Positions 25,832 through 33,787 of a stretch of 64,000 bases of DNA are shown piece after piece; position 1 is the stretch's first letter, and each line of letters opens with the position of its first letter. A model generated the notes under the pieces. The model had not been told where the DNA came from. It saw nothing but the letters and a program-made list of their open reading frames with translations, and ran no database searches. Both the position numbers and the translations under genes were made by a program. The DNA comes from Opitutia bacterium (GTDB lineage: Bacteria > Verrucomicrobiota > Verrucomicrobiia > Opitutales > Opitutaceae), in assembly GCA_947474365.1 (NCBI GenBank), contig CANJIU010000019.1:1-64000 (forward strand), given 5' to 3'.

Positions 25832-27184
25832 ATGCCTGCTCCCCAACAACGCCGGATCATCTTCAAGCACATCGACGTGCCGGGGTACACCAACGACCTT
25901 GCGTGCTACGTGCGCCATGGCGGCTACGAGATGTTGAAGAAGGCCGTGGCGATGCCGCCGGCGACGATCATCGACGAGGTGAAGAAGTCCGGCCTCCGCG
26001 GGCGCGGCGGCGCGGGGTTTCCGTGTGGCGTGAAGTGGGGGTTGGTCGATCGCAAGAGCGGCAAACCGATCTATCTTGTCGTCAACGCGGACGAGTCCGA
26101 GCCCGGTACGTTCAAGGACCGCTACATCATCCATCAGGATCCGCACCAACTGATCGAGGGCATCATGATCTCGAGCTTCGCGAACAACGTGAAGCAGGCC
26201 TACATCTATATCCGCGGCGAGTTTCCCCACGGCGCGCGAATTCTGGAGCAGGCGATCGCCGAGGCGCGTGCGGCGAATTTTGTCGGACCCAACATCCTCG
26301 GCACGACTTACGGCTGCGAAATCTATGTGCACCGCGGGGCCGGGGCGTACATCTGCGGAGAGGAGACTGGCCTGATCGAGTCGCTCGAGGGCAAGCGTCC
26401 CTATCCGCGGATCAAGCCGCCGTATTTCCCCGCGGTACTCGGACTCTACCAATGCCCGACGATCGTGAACAACGTGGAGACGCTCTGCCACGTGAAGCAC
26501 ATCATCGAGATGGGCGGCGACACCTACGCCAAAATCGGCACGCCGAACAACACCGGCACCCGCCTCCTCTGCGTCAGCGGCCACGTGCGCAAACCCGGCT
26601 ACTACGAATACGAGGTCGGCAAGATCACACTCGGCGAACTCCTCAACGAGGTGTGCGGCGGCCCATTGCCTGGGCGAAAGTTCAAGGCGGTCATCCCTGG
26701 CGGCTCGTCGGCGAAGATCCTGAAATTTGGCGAGACGTTCACGTTGAAAAACAAGGACGGCAGCTCGCGCACCCTGACGGTTGAGGAAATCCCGATGGAC
26801 TTCGACACGCTCGCGGCCTGCGGCACGATGGGCGGCTCCGGCGGCGTCATCGTGATGGACGACTCGGTCAACATGGTCGAGGCGCTCGCCAACATCAACG
26901 CGTTCTACGCCCACGAGAGCTGCGGCCAGTGCACGCCCTGTCGCGAGGGCTCGCTCTGGATGAAGAAGATCACGACCCGCATGGTACATGAAAATGCCCG
27001 GAGCGAGGATGGCGCGCTGCTCAAGAGCGTCGCGGACCAAATCGCCGGGCGGACGATTTGCGCGTTCGGCGAGGCCTGCTCGTGGCCGACGCAGAGCTTC
27101 ATCGCCAAATTCGGCGACGAATTTAAGGCCTATCCGGAGGCGAAGAAAACGCCCAAGGCCGATGGCGCCCTCGAACTCGTCTGA
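25832..27184 (+). CDS. nuoF: NADH-quinone oxidoreductase subunit F
   Basis: The 450-residue NADH- and FMN-binding subunit oxidises NADH and carries cluster N3. The glycine-rich 'GLRGRGGAGFPCGVKWG' (~54-70) binds the nucleotide and 'NADESEPGTFKDR' (~88) the FMN. 'GAGAYICGEETGLIESLEG' is present, and cluster N3 ligands are in 'ESCGQCTPCREG' (~355) plus the later CAFGEACSWP. The ATG 25832 start gives the expected length; longer in-frame starts lie inside nuoE. It sits 26 bp before nuoG. Confidence 0.96.
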   Translation: MPAPQQRRIIFKHIDVPGYTNDLACYVRHGGYEMLKKAVAMPPATIIDEVKKSGLRGRGGAGFPCGVKWGLVDRKSGKPIYLVVNADESEPGTFKDRYIIHQDPHQLIEGIMISSFANNVKQAYIYIRGEFPHGARILEQAIAEARAANFVGPNILGTTYGCEIYVHRGAGAYICGEETGLIESLEGKRPYPRIKPPYFPAVLGLYQCPTIVNNVETLCHVKHIIEMGGDTYAKIGTPNNTGTRLLCVSGHVRKPGYYEYEVGKITLGELLNEVCGGPLPGRKFKAVIPGGSSAKILKFGETFTLKNKDGSSRTLTVEEIPMDFDTLAACGTMGGSGGVIVMDDSVNMVEALANINAFYAHESCGQCTPCREGSLWMKKITTRMVHENARSEDGALLKSVADQIAGRTICAFGEACSWPTQSFIAKFGDEFKAYPEAKKTPKADGALELV

Positions 27185-27210
27185 TTTTTCGTTAACCGCA
27201 TTTTCCCGCA

Positions 27211-28986
27211 ATGATCGCTCCGTCCAAACCCGACCTCGTCACCGTCAATATCGACGGCAGGGAGATCGCCGTGCCGAAGGGCACGAACGCGATTGAGGCC
27301 GCGCGCCTCGTCGGCGTGGACGTGCCGTATTATTGCTACCACCCGAAGCTCTCGGTCGTGGGTAATTGCCGGATGTGCCTGATCGAAATGGGCATGCCGG
27401 CGGTCGATCCTGCGACCAAGGCGCCGATCATGGATCCGGCGACTGGCAAACAGAAGATCAACTGGATCCCGCGTCCGCAGATCGGCTGTGCGACCAATGC
27501 CTCGCCCGGCCTGCACATCCGCACGAACACGCCGCAGATCAAGGATTGCCGCGAGGGCGTGATGGAGTTCCTCCTCGTCAATCATCCGCTCGACTGCCCG
27601 ATCTGCGACCAGGCCGGCGAGTGCAAGCTGCAGGAGCAGTCGACCGGTTACGGCCGCGGCTATTCGCGTTACATCGAGCAGAAAAACGTGAAGCCGAAGC
27701 GAACGCAGCTCGGGCCGCGCGTCATGCTCGACGACGAACGCTGCATCCTCTGCTCGCGCTGCATCCGTTTCTGCAAGGAGATCGTCAAGGACGACGTGCT
27801 CGGCTTCATCGACCGCGGCAGCTATTCGACGCTCACCTGTTTCCCCGGCAGGGCGCTCTCGAACAATTACTCGCTCAACACCGTCGACATCTGCCCGGTG
27901 GGCGCGCTGACGAGCACGGACTTCCGGTTCAAGATGCGCGTCTGGTTCCTGAAGCAGACGAACAGCATCGACACCGAGTCGAGCGTTGGGGCGAACACCG
28001 TCGTCTGGTCGCGTGAGGGCGTCATCTACCGCATCACGCCACGCCGCAACGACGAGGTGAACGACACCTGGATGGCCGACAGCGGCCGCGAACTTTTCAA
28101 GTCGGTGCGTGCTGCCGACCGGCTCATGGCGACCAAGGTCAACGGAGCCGACAGCACACTCGAAGTCGCGCTGAAGGCCGCTGGCGAATTGCTGAAGGCC
28201 GCGATCGGGGCTGTTGCCGCCGTGGGATCGGGTCGCAGTTCGCTTGAGGAACAGTATCTCACGAAGAAGCTCGCTGACGCGCTCAAGGCGTCGACGCACC
28301 TCGTTAGCCGGGTGGGAGAGGGGGACAAGATTCTTGTTTCCGCCGACCGGAATCCGAATATCCGCGGTGCGCTCGTGACGGGCTTGATTTCGAAGTTGCC
28401 GATCGCTGGGGACGCGACGCCCTCGTCGCGTTCGGCCCACGGCGACGGGGGCGTCGCCGCTCCAGTTCGTGCGGGCGGACTCACTGCGCTTGGTGCGGCC
28501 ATTGATGCGGGCAAGATCAAGGCGGTGGTATCCGTCGGCGAAGATCTCTCGGCCGCCGGATTGACCGCGGCGCAGTTGGCCAAGGTCGCGATCGTTTATC
28601 TCGGCACGCACACCAACGCGACTGCTGCAGCTGCCAAGGTGGTGCTCCCGACGCTGACGGTTTTTGAAAAGAGCGGCACGTTGGTGAATCAGCAGTTCCG
28701 GCTGCAGAAATTCCTGAAGTGCGTGCCGGGTGTGAGCGGCGCTACCGAAGATCTCGCCGTGCTGGCGAAACTGATTTCTGCGGTGGGAGGCGTGGCGGTG
28801 GCGGGTGAGCTACATGCTCTCTGGGCGGGTCTTGCCGCCGAGGTGCCGGCGCTCGCGACGATATCGTTCGCCAATCTGCCGGAGACCGGACTTTTGCTCG
28901 ACGCGACGCCGTACACGGCGCTGCCGTTTGTCGAGGGTGAGACGTTGCACCATAAACCTGCCGCGCCTGCGGTCGCGAAAGGCTAA
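27211..28986 (+). CDS. nuoG: NADH-quinone oxidoreductase subunit G, short form
   Basis: At 591 residues this is much shorter than E. coli NuoG (~900). The N-terminal [2Fe-2S] domain has 'YYCYHPKLSVVGNCRMC', the His-Cys3 motif 'HPLDCPICDQAGECKLQ' follows, and the two 4Fe-4S sites use 'RCILCSRCIRFC' plus 'DICPVGAL'. The extra N7 cluster cysteines are absent: the segment reads ESSVGANTVVWSREG. The molybdopterin-like C-terminal region is strongly reduced. Codons ~401-416 are written by two tandem hairpins (28413-28458), a REP-like insertion giving a Ser/Gly/Ala linker. A 75-residue membrane protein follows 6 bp later. Confidence 0.93.
   Translation: MIAPSKPDLVTVNIDGREIAVPKGTNAIEAARLVGVDVPYYCYHPKLSVVGNCRMCLIEMGMPAVDPATKAPIMDPATGKQKINWIPRPQIGCATNASPGLHIRTNTPQIKDCREGVMEFLLVNHPLDCPICDQAGECKLQEQSTGYGRGYSRYIEQKNVKPKRTQLGPRVMLDDERCILCSRCIRFCKEIVKDDVLGFIDRGSYSTLTCFPGRALSNNYSLNTVDICPVGALTSTDFRFKMRVWFLKQTNSIDTESSVGANTVVWSREGVIYRITPRRNDEVNDTWMADSGRELFKSVRAADRLMATKVNGADSTLEVALKAAGELLKAAIGAVAAVGSGRSSLEEQYLTKKLADALKASTHLVSRVGEGDKILVSADRNPNIRGALVTGLISKLPIAGDATPSSRSAHGDGGVAAPVRAGGLTALGAAIDAGKIKAVVSVGEDLSAAGLTAAQLAKVAIVYLGTHTNATAAAAKVVLPTLTVFEKSGTLVNQQFRLQKFLKCVPGVSGATEDLAVLAKLISAVGGVAVAGELHALWAGLAAEVPALATISFANLPETGLLLDATPYTALPFVEGETLHHKPAAPAVAKG
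28413..28458. repeat. Two tandem REP-like hairpins inside nuoG
   Basis: Two perfect 7-bp stems with 4-nt loops stand side by side: CGCGACG-CCCT-CGTCGCG (28413-28430) and GGCGACG-GGGG-CGTCGCC (28441-28458), separated by 10 bp. Both share the core GCGACG-N4-CGTCGC, the layout of bacterial interspersed palindromic elements. They are in frame and translated as a linker in the NuoG C-terminal region. No other copy was recognised in this window, so the repeat nature in the genome is unproven. Confidence 0.55.
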
Positions 28987-28992
28987 TTCACC

Positions 28993-29220
28993 ATGTCGAT
29001 GCACACGCTCGCTTTTGTCGGACTCGGGATTGGCTTCGTTCTCATGGGCGCGGGTCTGTACGCCCTCACCCTGCGCAAGCCCAAGGCGCTCCCGCCTCTG
29101 CCAACGAAATCCGATTTGCGCGAACAGGCGGCGCTGAACGAAGAAACGAAAAAATTGCGCATCGGCGCGATGGCGATCGCCGGCTTCGGTGTGCTCCTCG
29201 CGCTGTTTGGATTCTACTGA
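28993..29220 (+). CDS. Small two-helix membrane protein inside the nuo operon
   Basis: The 75-residue protein starts at ATG 28993, 6 bp after nuoG, and ends 1 bp before nuoH. It has a hydrophobic helix at residues ~5-27 (LAFVGLGIGFVLMGAGLYAL), a basic/charged middle (RKPKALPPLPTKSDLREQA, then EETKKLR) and a second helix at ~57-75 ending at the C-terminus (AMAIAGFGVLLALFGFY). It is not NuoA, which is longer, has three helices and carries conserved acidic residues. Tight packing between nuoG and nuoH argues for a role in complex I assembly or as an accessory subunit. Function unknown. Confidence 0.75.
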   Translation: MSMHTLAFVGLGIGFVLMGAGLYALTLRKPKALPPLPTKSDLREQAALNEETKKLRIGAMAIAGFGVLLALFGFY

Positions 29221-29221
29221 G

Positions 29222-30370
29222 ATGGTCGAATTTTACACCCAGCTTCATCCGGTGGTCCAGGGGCTCCTCAAGGGCCTCGCGGTGATTCTCGTGATTTTCC
29301 CGATCGGCGGCGCGTGCTCGATGGCCGAGCGCAAGGTGTCGGCCTGGATCCAGGGTCGCCCTGGACCGAACCGCGCGATTGTGCCGTGGGTGGCGTGGAT
29401 CCCCTTTGTCGGGACGTTTCTGCAGCGGTTGGGTATTTTCCACGTGATGGCGGACGGGGGCAAAATGCTTTTCAAGGAAGACGCACTCCCGGGCCACGTA
29501 AACAAGTTCTACTTCGTCCTCGCGCCCATCATCGCGATGATCCCGGCGCTTACTACGGTCACGGCGGTGCCCTTTGGCGCGTACCTCGACGAGGCCGGCC
29601 GCGTGATTCCGCTCGTGCTGGCCAATGTCGACATCGGGCTGCTCGCCGTCTTCGCGGTCTCCTCGCTCGGAGTCTACTCGTTGATCCTCGCCGGCTGGGC
29701 GTCGAATTCGAAGTATCCGTTTCTCGGTGGCGTGAGGGCTTCGGCCCAGCTCATCTCCTACGAGCTGTCGATGACCCTGTCGGTCGTCCCGGTTTTCCTC
29801 TGGGTCAACGATCCCGGCCGCGAAGCCACGCTCGGCCTCGGCCGCGTGGTCGAATTTCAGAGCCAGTCCGGCTTTCTCGGCGGCATGTGGTTTGTGTTCC
29901 TGATGCCGGTGTCGGCGTTTATTTTCCTGACGTCGCTCTTTGCCGAGACCAACCGCCAGCCGTTCGACATGCCCGAGTCGGAGGCCGATCTCGTCGGTGG
30001 TTTTCACACCGAATACGGCGCGTTCAAGTGGGGACTCTTCTTCGTGGCGGAGTACGCGCACATGGTCATCGGCTCCGGCGTGTTCACGCTGTTGTTCCTC
30101 GGTGGCTGGAATCCGCTGCCGTGGATCCCGCTGGCCGATGTCGCCGCCTGGCTGCATCTCGCCCACCAGCCGATTTTGCTCGGACTGCTCTCGATCGGCA
30201 TCTTCCTCGGCAAGGTGCTCGCGATGATCTTTTTCTTCATGTGGGTGCGCTGGACGGTGCCGCGTTTCCGTTACGACCAGGTGATGGAGATCGGCTGGAA
30301 GAAACTCCTGCCGCTCTCGATCGCCAACCTCCTGTTCTACGCGATCGGCATCGCGATCATTCAGAAATAA
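29222..30370 (+). CDS. nuoH: NADH-quinone oxidoreductase subunit H
   Basis: The 382-residue membrane subunit bridges the quinone site and the proton-pumping arm. Starting at ATG 29222, it shows helices throughout and the family signatures 'CSMAERKVSAWIQGRPGPNR' (~31-50) and 'AETNRQPFDMPESEADLVGG' (~240). 'FHTEYGAFKWGLFFVAEYA' follows, with conserved acidic residues of the E-channel. A GTG at 29189 would begin inside the upstream gene and is rejected. nuoI starts 8 bp later. Confidence 0.95.
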   Translation: MVEFYTQLHPVVQGLLKGLAVILVIFPIGGACSMAERKVSAWIQGRPGPNRAIVPWVAWIPFVGTFLQRLGIFHVMADGGKMLFKEDALPGHVNKFYFVLAPIIAMIPALTTVTAVPFGAYLDEAGRVIPLVLANVDIGLLAVFAVSSLGVYSLILAGWASNSKYPFLGGVRASAQLISYELSMTLSVVPVFLWVNDPGREATLGLGRVVEFQSQSGFLGGMWFVFLMPVSAFIFLTSLFAETNRQPFDMPESEADLVGGFHTEYGAFKWGLFFVAEYAHMVIGSGVFTLLFLGGWNPLPWIPLADVAAWLHLAHQPILLGLLSIGIFLGKVLAMIFFFMWVRWTVPRFRYDQVMEIGWKKLLPLSIANLLFYAIGIAIIQK

Positions 30371-30378
30371 TCCGCGCC

Positions 30379-30921
30379 ATGGCCGTCATCCCACTCGAAC
30401 GCAAACCGCTCACCTTCGCCGAGCGCACCTACGTCCCGCAGATCGTCGCGGGGCTGAAAACGACGTGGAAGCATCTGGTGACGCCGAAGGAGACGCTGGA
30501 ATATCCCGAGCAGCGCCCGGCGATTCCCCATGGCTATCGGGGCGTGCCGACCTTGGTGAAGGATCCGAACGGACGCGAAAAATGCGTTTCGTGCCAGCTC
30601 TGCGAGTTCGTCTGTCCGCCCAAGGCGATTCGCATCACGCCCGGCGCCATCGCCCCCGACGCGCCGACCGGCCACGTTGAGAAGGCGCCGCAGGAGTTCG
30701 AGATCGACATGCTCCGCTGCATCTACTGCGGCATGTGCCAGGAAGTCTGTCCGGAGGAGGCCATTTTCCTGCAGAATCAGTTCTCGATGACGGGCTACAC
30801 CCGCGAAGAGATGGTGAACAACAAGGCGAGACTTTACGAATTGGGCGGCACCCTGCCGGACAAACACCACAAATGGGACCGGAAGAAAGCCGCCGAGGAA
30901 CACGGCAACGACCGGCATTGA
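30379..30921 (+). CDS. nuoI: NADH-quinone oxidoreductase subunit I
   Basis: The 180-residue ferredoxin-like subunit carries clusters N6a and N6b. Both motifs are complete: 'CVSCQLCEFVCPPKAI' (~68) and 'CIYCGMCQEVCPEEAI' (~115). The N-terminal amphipathic region includes GLKTTWKHLVTPKET, which lies on the membrane in complex I. The C-terminus is basic and His-rich (DKHHKWDRKK). The ATG at 30379 gives normal length; longer versions of this frame read through nuoH out of frame. Confidence 0.95.
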   Translation: MAVIPLERKPLTFAERTYVPQIVAGLKTTWKHLVTPKETLEYPEQRPAIPHGYRGVPTLVKDPNGREKCVSCQLCEFVCPPKAIRITPGAIAPDAPTGHVEKAPQEFEIDMLRCIYCGMCQEVCPEEAIFLQNQFSMTGYTREEMVNNKARLYELGGTLPDKHHKWDRKKAAEEHGNDRH

Positions 30922-30925
30922 GCCA

Positions 30926-31447
30926 ATGAGCATCGGGCAAATCCTCTTCAACCTTTTCGCCGTGTTCACGCTGGTCACGGCCGCCGGCGTCGTCCTGAAC
31001 AAGAACGCCGTGAACGCCGCGATGTGTCTGCTGCTCTCGCTCGTCGGGGTGGCGGGGTTGTTCGTCGGGCTCCACGCCTACCTCCTCGCGTTCCTGCTCC
31101 TGCTCGTTTACGCGGGCGCCATTGTCGCGCTGTTTCTCTTCATCGTCATGCTCCTCGACGCCCGGGGTGACGCGCGGCCGACCCTGCACAAGCTGCCGAT
31201 CGTCGCCCGGGTCATGGCCATCGGCCTGATTTTCAGCGGGGTTGTTTCCTTTGCCCAGCGTGGCCGGTTGGTGTCGCCCGACCTGACCGGGACGGTCGCC
31301 CTCGGCGCCTCGCTCAAGCTCTACGCCTACCAGCTTTTCACCACCTATCTGTTGCCCGTGCAGATCCTGGGATTCCTCCTCCTGATCGCGATGCTCGGCG
31401 TGATTGTGCTGAGCAAGAAATTTGAAGGCATGGAGGACATCAAATGA
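30926..31447 (+). CDS. nuoJ: NADH-quinone oxidoreductase subunit J
   Basis: The 173-residue integral membrane subunit of the proton-translocating arm has five predicted helices. The family segment 'NKNAVNAAMCLLLSLVGVAG' is near residue 25, with 'LLLVYAGAIVALFLFIVMLL' (~57) containing the pi-bulge helix region. It starts 4 bp after nuoI. A 112-bp gap with inverted repeats separates it from nuoK, the largest gap within the operon. Confidence 0.93.
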   Translation: MSIGQILFNLFAVFTLVTAAGVVLNKNAVNAAMCLLLSLVGVAGLFVGLHAYLLAFLLLLVYAGAIVALFLFIVMLLDARGDARPTLHKLPIVARVMAIGLIFSGVVSFAQRGRLVSPDLTGTVALGASLKLYAYQLFTTYLLPVQILGFLLLIAMLGVIVLSKKFEGMEDIK

Positions 31448-31459
31448 GTAGTGAGCATC

Positions 31460-31540
31460 GAGTAGCGAGTAGTGCGCATCGCCGTAGCGCTTCTCTGCGT
31501 CAGCGCAGGCGTTTGTCTACTCGCTACCCGCTACTCGCTC
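31460..31540. repeat. Inverted/direct repeat block between nuoJ and nuoK
   Basis: GAGTAGCGAGTAG (31460-31472) faces its complement CTACTCGCTAC (31517-31527), and a second CTACTCGCT copy follows at 31531. An internal CTGCG-TCAG-CGCAG hairpin lies around 31494-31507. The same GTAGCGAGTAG-type unit occurs several times in the 112-bp gap. The transcript could fold into a long stem. It has no T-run, so it looks like a repeat element or mRNA-processing site rather than a terminator. Confidence 0.6.
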
Positions 31541-31559
31541 CCCGCTACTTTTCCGCGCC

Positions 31560-31868
31560 ATGATCCCGGCCACCCTCAACGCCTACCTCTTCATCAGCGT
31601 CGCGCTGTTTGCGATCGGTCTGCTTGGCGTGCTGATTCGGCGCAACACCCTGATCGTCTTCATGTGCCTGGAGCTGATGCTCGTGGCCTCGACGCTGGCC
31701 CTGGTCGCCTTCTCGCGGTTCAACGGCACGATGGACGGCAACGTGTTTGTGTTCTTCATCCTCACGGTGGCCGCGGCGGAAGTGGCCGTCGGGCTCGCCA
31801 TCATTGTCGCGCTGTTCCGCAAGCGGCAGACCATCCAACTGGATCAGCTGAACACGCTGAAGAACTGA
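31560..31868 (+). CDS. nuoK: NADH-quinone oxidoreductase subunit K
   Basis: The 102-residue three-helix membrane subunit is equivalent to MrpC and ND4L. The two conserved membrane glutamates are visible in '[16 protein letters not shown]' (~36) and '[19 protein letters not shown]' (~70). The ATG 31560 follows the repeat-bearing gap; there is no clear SD. nuoL begins 4 bp after the stop. Confidence 0.94.
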   Translation: MIPATLNAYLFISVALFAIGLLGVLIRRNTLIVFMCLELMLVASTLALVAFSRFNGTMDGNVFVFFILTVAAAEVAVGLAIIVALFRKRQTIQLDQLNTLKN

Positions 31869-31872
31869 GCCC

Positions 31873-33783
31873 ATGTCGATGCTCTCGCACGCCATTTTCG
31901 TTTTGGTTCTGCCGCTGATCTCGGCGGCGGTCATCGCGCTGTTTTTCCGTCGCTCCGGCTCCGTTGCGGCCGCGATTTCCACCCTGACCGCCGCGGCGAT
32001 CGCGGTCATCGCGGTGATTCTCGCGCTGCACAGCGAGCGCTTCGACCAGTCGTTTGAGTGGATGCGCCTCGGCGATCTGGTGCTCTCGATTGGATTCAAG
32101 TTCGACGACCTCGCGGCACTGATGCTGACAATCGTCGGCGTGGTCGGGCTTTGTGTCCACGTGTTCTCGCTCGGCTACATGCACGACGACCCGGACCGTG
32201 CGCGGTATTTCGGAGGATTGTCGATCTTCATGTTCTCGATGCTCGGAATCGTTTTTGCCGACAATCTTTTCATGATGTTCATCTTTTGGGAGCTGGTCGG
32301 TTTCAGCTCATGGCTGCTCATCAATCACTACATGGATCGCCAGTCCGCCGCGGACGCGGCTAAGAAGGCGTTCATCGTCAACCGGGTGGGTGACTTTGGG
32401 TTTCTGCTCGGCATCGCCTGGTGCTATGCTGAATTTGGCACCACCAATCTTACCGAACTGGCCAAGGCCACCGGAGGAGGCGCCGGAGAGGGTGGCGCGG
32501 TGATCGCCGCCGGCATTCCGTTGCTTTTGTTCTGCGGTGCCGTCGGCAAGTCCGCGCAGTTGCCGCTCCACGTGTGGCTGCCCGATGCGATGGAGGGCCC
32601 GACTCCCGTGTCCGCCTTGATCCACGCCGCGACGATGGTGGCGGCGGGCATCTATATGCTGTGCCGGATTCATGTGCTCATGGTGCCGGACGCGCTGACG
32701 GTGATCATGTGGACCGGCACCGCGACGGCACTTTACGCCGCGCTGTGCGCAATCACGCAGAGCGACATCAAAAAGGTTCTGGCGTACTCCACGCTTTCGC
32801 AACTCGGCTACATGGTGGCGGCGTTCGGACTCGGCACGAACACCCACCTGCACGGCGGCGACGCTCATACCGTCGTCACCACGCTGGGGGTCGGCGCGGC
32901 GATGTTCCACCTGACGACGCACGCGTTTTTCAAGGCGCTGCTGTTTCTCGGTTCGGGTGCGGTAATCCACGCCTGCCATCACGAACAGGATATTTTCAAG
33001 ATGGGAGGGCTGCGCAAAAAACTTCCGGTGACGTTCGTCACCTTCACGATCGGCGTGTTGGCGATCATCGGCCTTCCCGGTTTGGCCGGATTCTTCTCCA
33101 AGGATGCGATCCTCGCGCTCGCGATTGGTGTGAACAAGCCCGTCTTCGCCGTCCTTGCCTTCACCGCGGTCCTGACGGCGTTCTACATGGTCCGCCTGTG
33201 GACGCTGGTCTTTATGGGTGCGCCGCGGAGCGACCATGCCGACCACGCACACGAGGGCCCGTGGACGCTCAAGGTGCCGTTGGTGATTCTCAGCCTGCTT
33301 TCGATCGTGGGCGGTTACGAGTGGTTCTACTACGACGTCTTCCAGGGGGCCTTTGCCGATATCGTCGAACTCTCTCCTGACGTCCACAAGAGCCCGTACC
33401 ACACGGTGATTCTCCTGACCAGCATCGCGGTGATGGTTGTCGGTGCCGTGGCGGCCTTCCTGTTCTACAAACCGGCGTCGACGGACGCGCTGGCGACCAA
33501 ATTGCCGGTGCTGTTTGGCGCGCTGTCGGCGCTCAAGGCGTCATTCGATCGCCTGTACGATTATTACGTCGCCAAGATCCAGCAGCGTTTCGCGATGCTG
33601 CTGAATTTCCTCGAGCAGATTTTCCTCGCGGGGTTGATCGTGCGCGGCCTGGGGGGTATCGTCGGGCTCTTCGGACTGGGGGCGCGGGCCCTGCACGTCG
33701 GCAACGTCAACGCCTACGCCTACTGGTTTCTGCTCGGTGCCGTCGCGCTGTGGGCCTTCGCGACCGGGATGCTGACTTTCTGA
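31873..33783 (+). CDS. nuoL: NADH-quinone oxidoreductase subunit L
   Basis: The 636-residue antiporter-like distal subunit has the lateral-helix extension. The conserved glutamate lies in 'FIFWELVGFSSWLLINHY' (~143) and the lysine in 'GAVGKSAQLPLHVWLPDAM' (~228), followed by EGPTPVSALIHAATMVAAG. 'HAFFKALLFLGSGAVIHA' carries the second lysine region. The C-terminal ~100 residues contain the amphipathic and last membrane helix. nuoM follows after 4 bp. Confidence 0.95.
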   Translation: MSMLSHAIFVLVLPLISAAVIALFFRRSGSVAAAISTLTAAAIAVIAVILALHSERFDQSFEWMRLGDLVLSIGFKFDDLAALMLTIVGVVGLCVHVFSLGYMHDDPDRARYFGGLSIFMFSMLGIVFADNLFMMFIFWELVGFSSWLLINHYMDRQSAADAAKKAFIVNRVGDFGFLLGIAWCYAEFGTTNLTELAKATGGGAGEGGAVIAAGIPLLLFCGAVGKSAQLPLHVWLPDAMEGPTPVSALIHAATMVAAGIYMLCRIHVLMVPDALTVIMWTGTATALYAALCAITQSDIKKVLAYSTLSQLGYMVAAFGLGTNTHLHGGDAHTVVTTLGVGAAMFHLTTHAFFKALLFLGSGAVIHACHHEQDIFKMGGLRKKLPVTFVTFTIGVLAIIGLPGLAGFFSKDAILALAIGVNKPVFAVLAFTAVLTAFYMVRLWTLVFMGAPRSDHADHAHEGPWTLKVPLVILSLLSIVGGYEWFYYDVFQGAFADIVELSPDVHKSPYHTVILLTSIAVMVVGAVAAFLFYKPASTDALATKLPVLFGALSALKASFDRLYDYYVAKIQQRFAMLLNFLEQIFLAGLIVRGLGGIVGLFGLGARALHVGNVNAYAYWFLLGAVALWAFATGMLTF

Positions 33784-33787
33784 TCCG

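Noticed and set aside
29314..30378. N-terminal extension of the nuoI frame through nuoH
   Set aside because: It is an out-of-frame reading of nuoH; NuoI has normal length from 30379.
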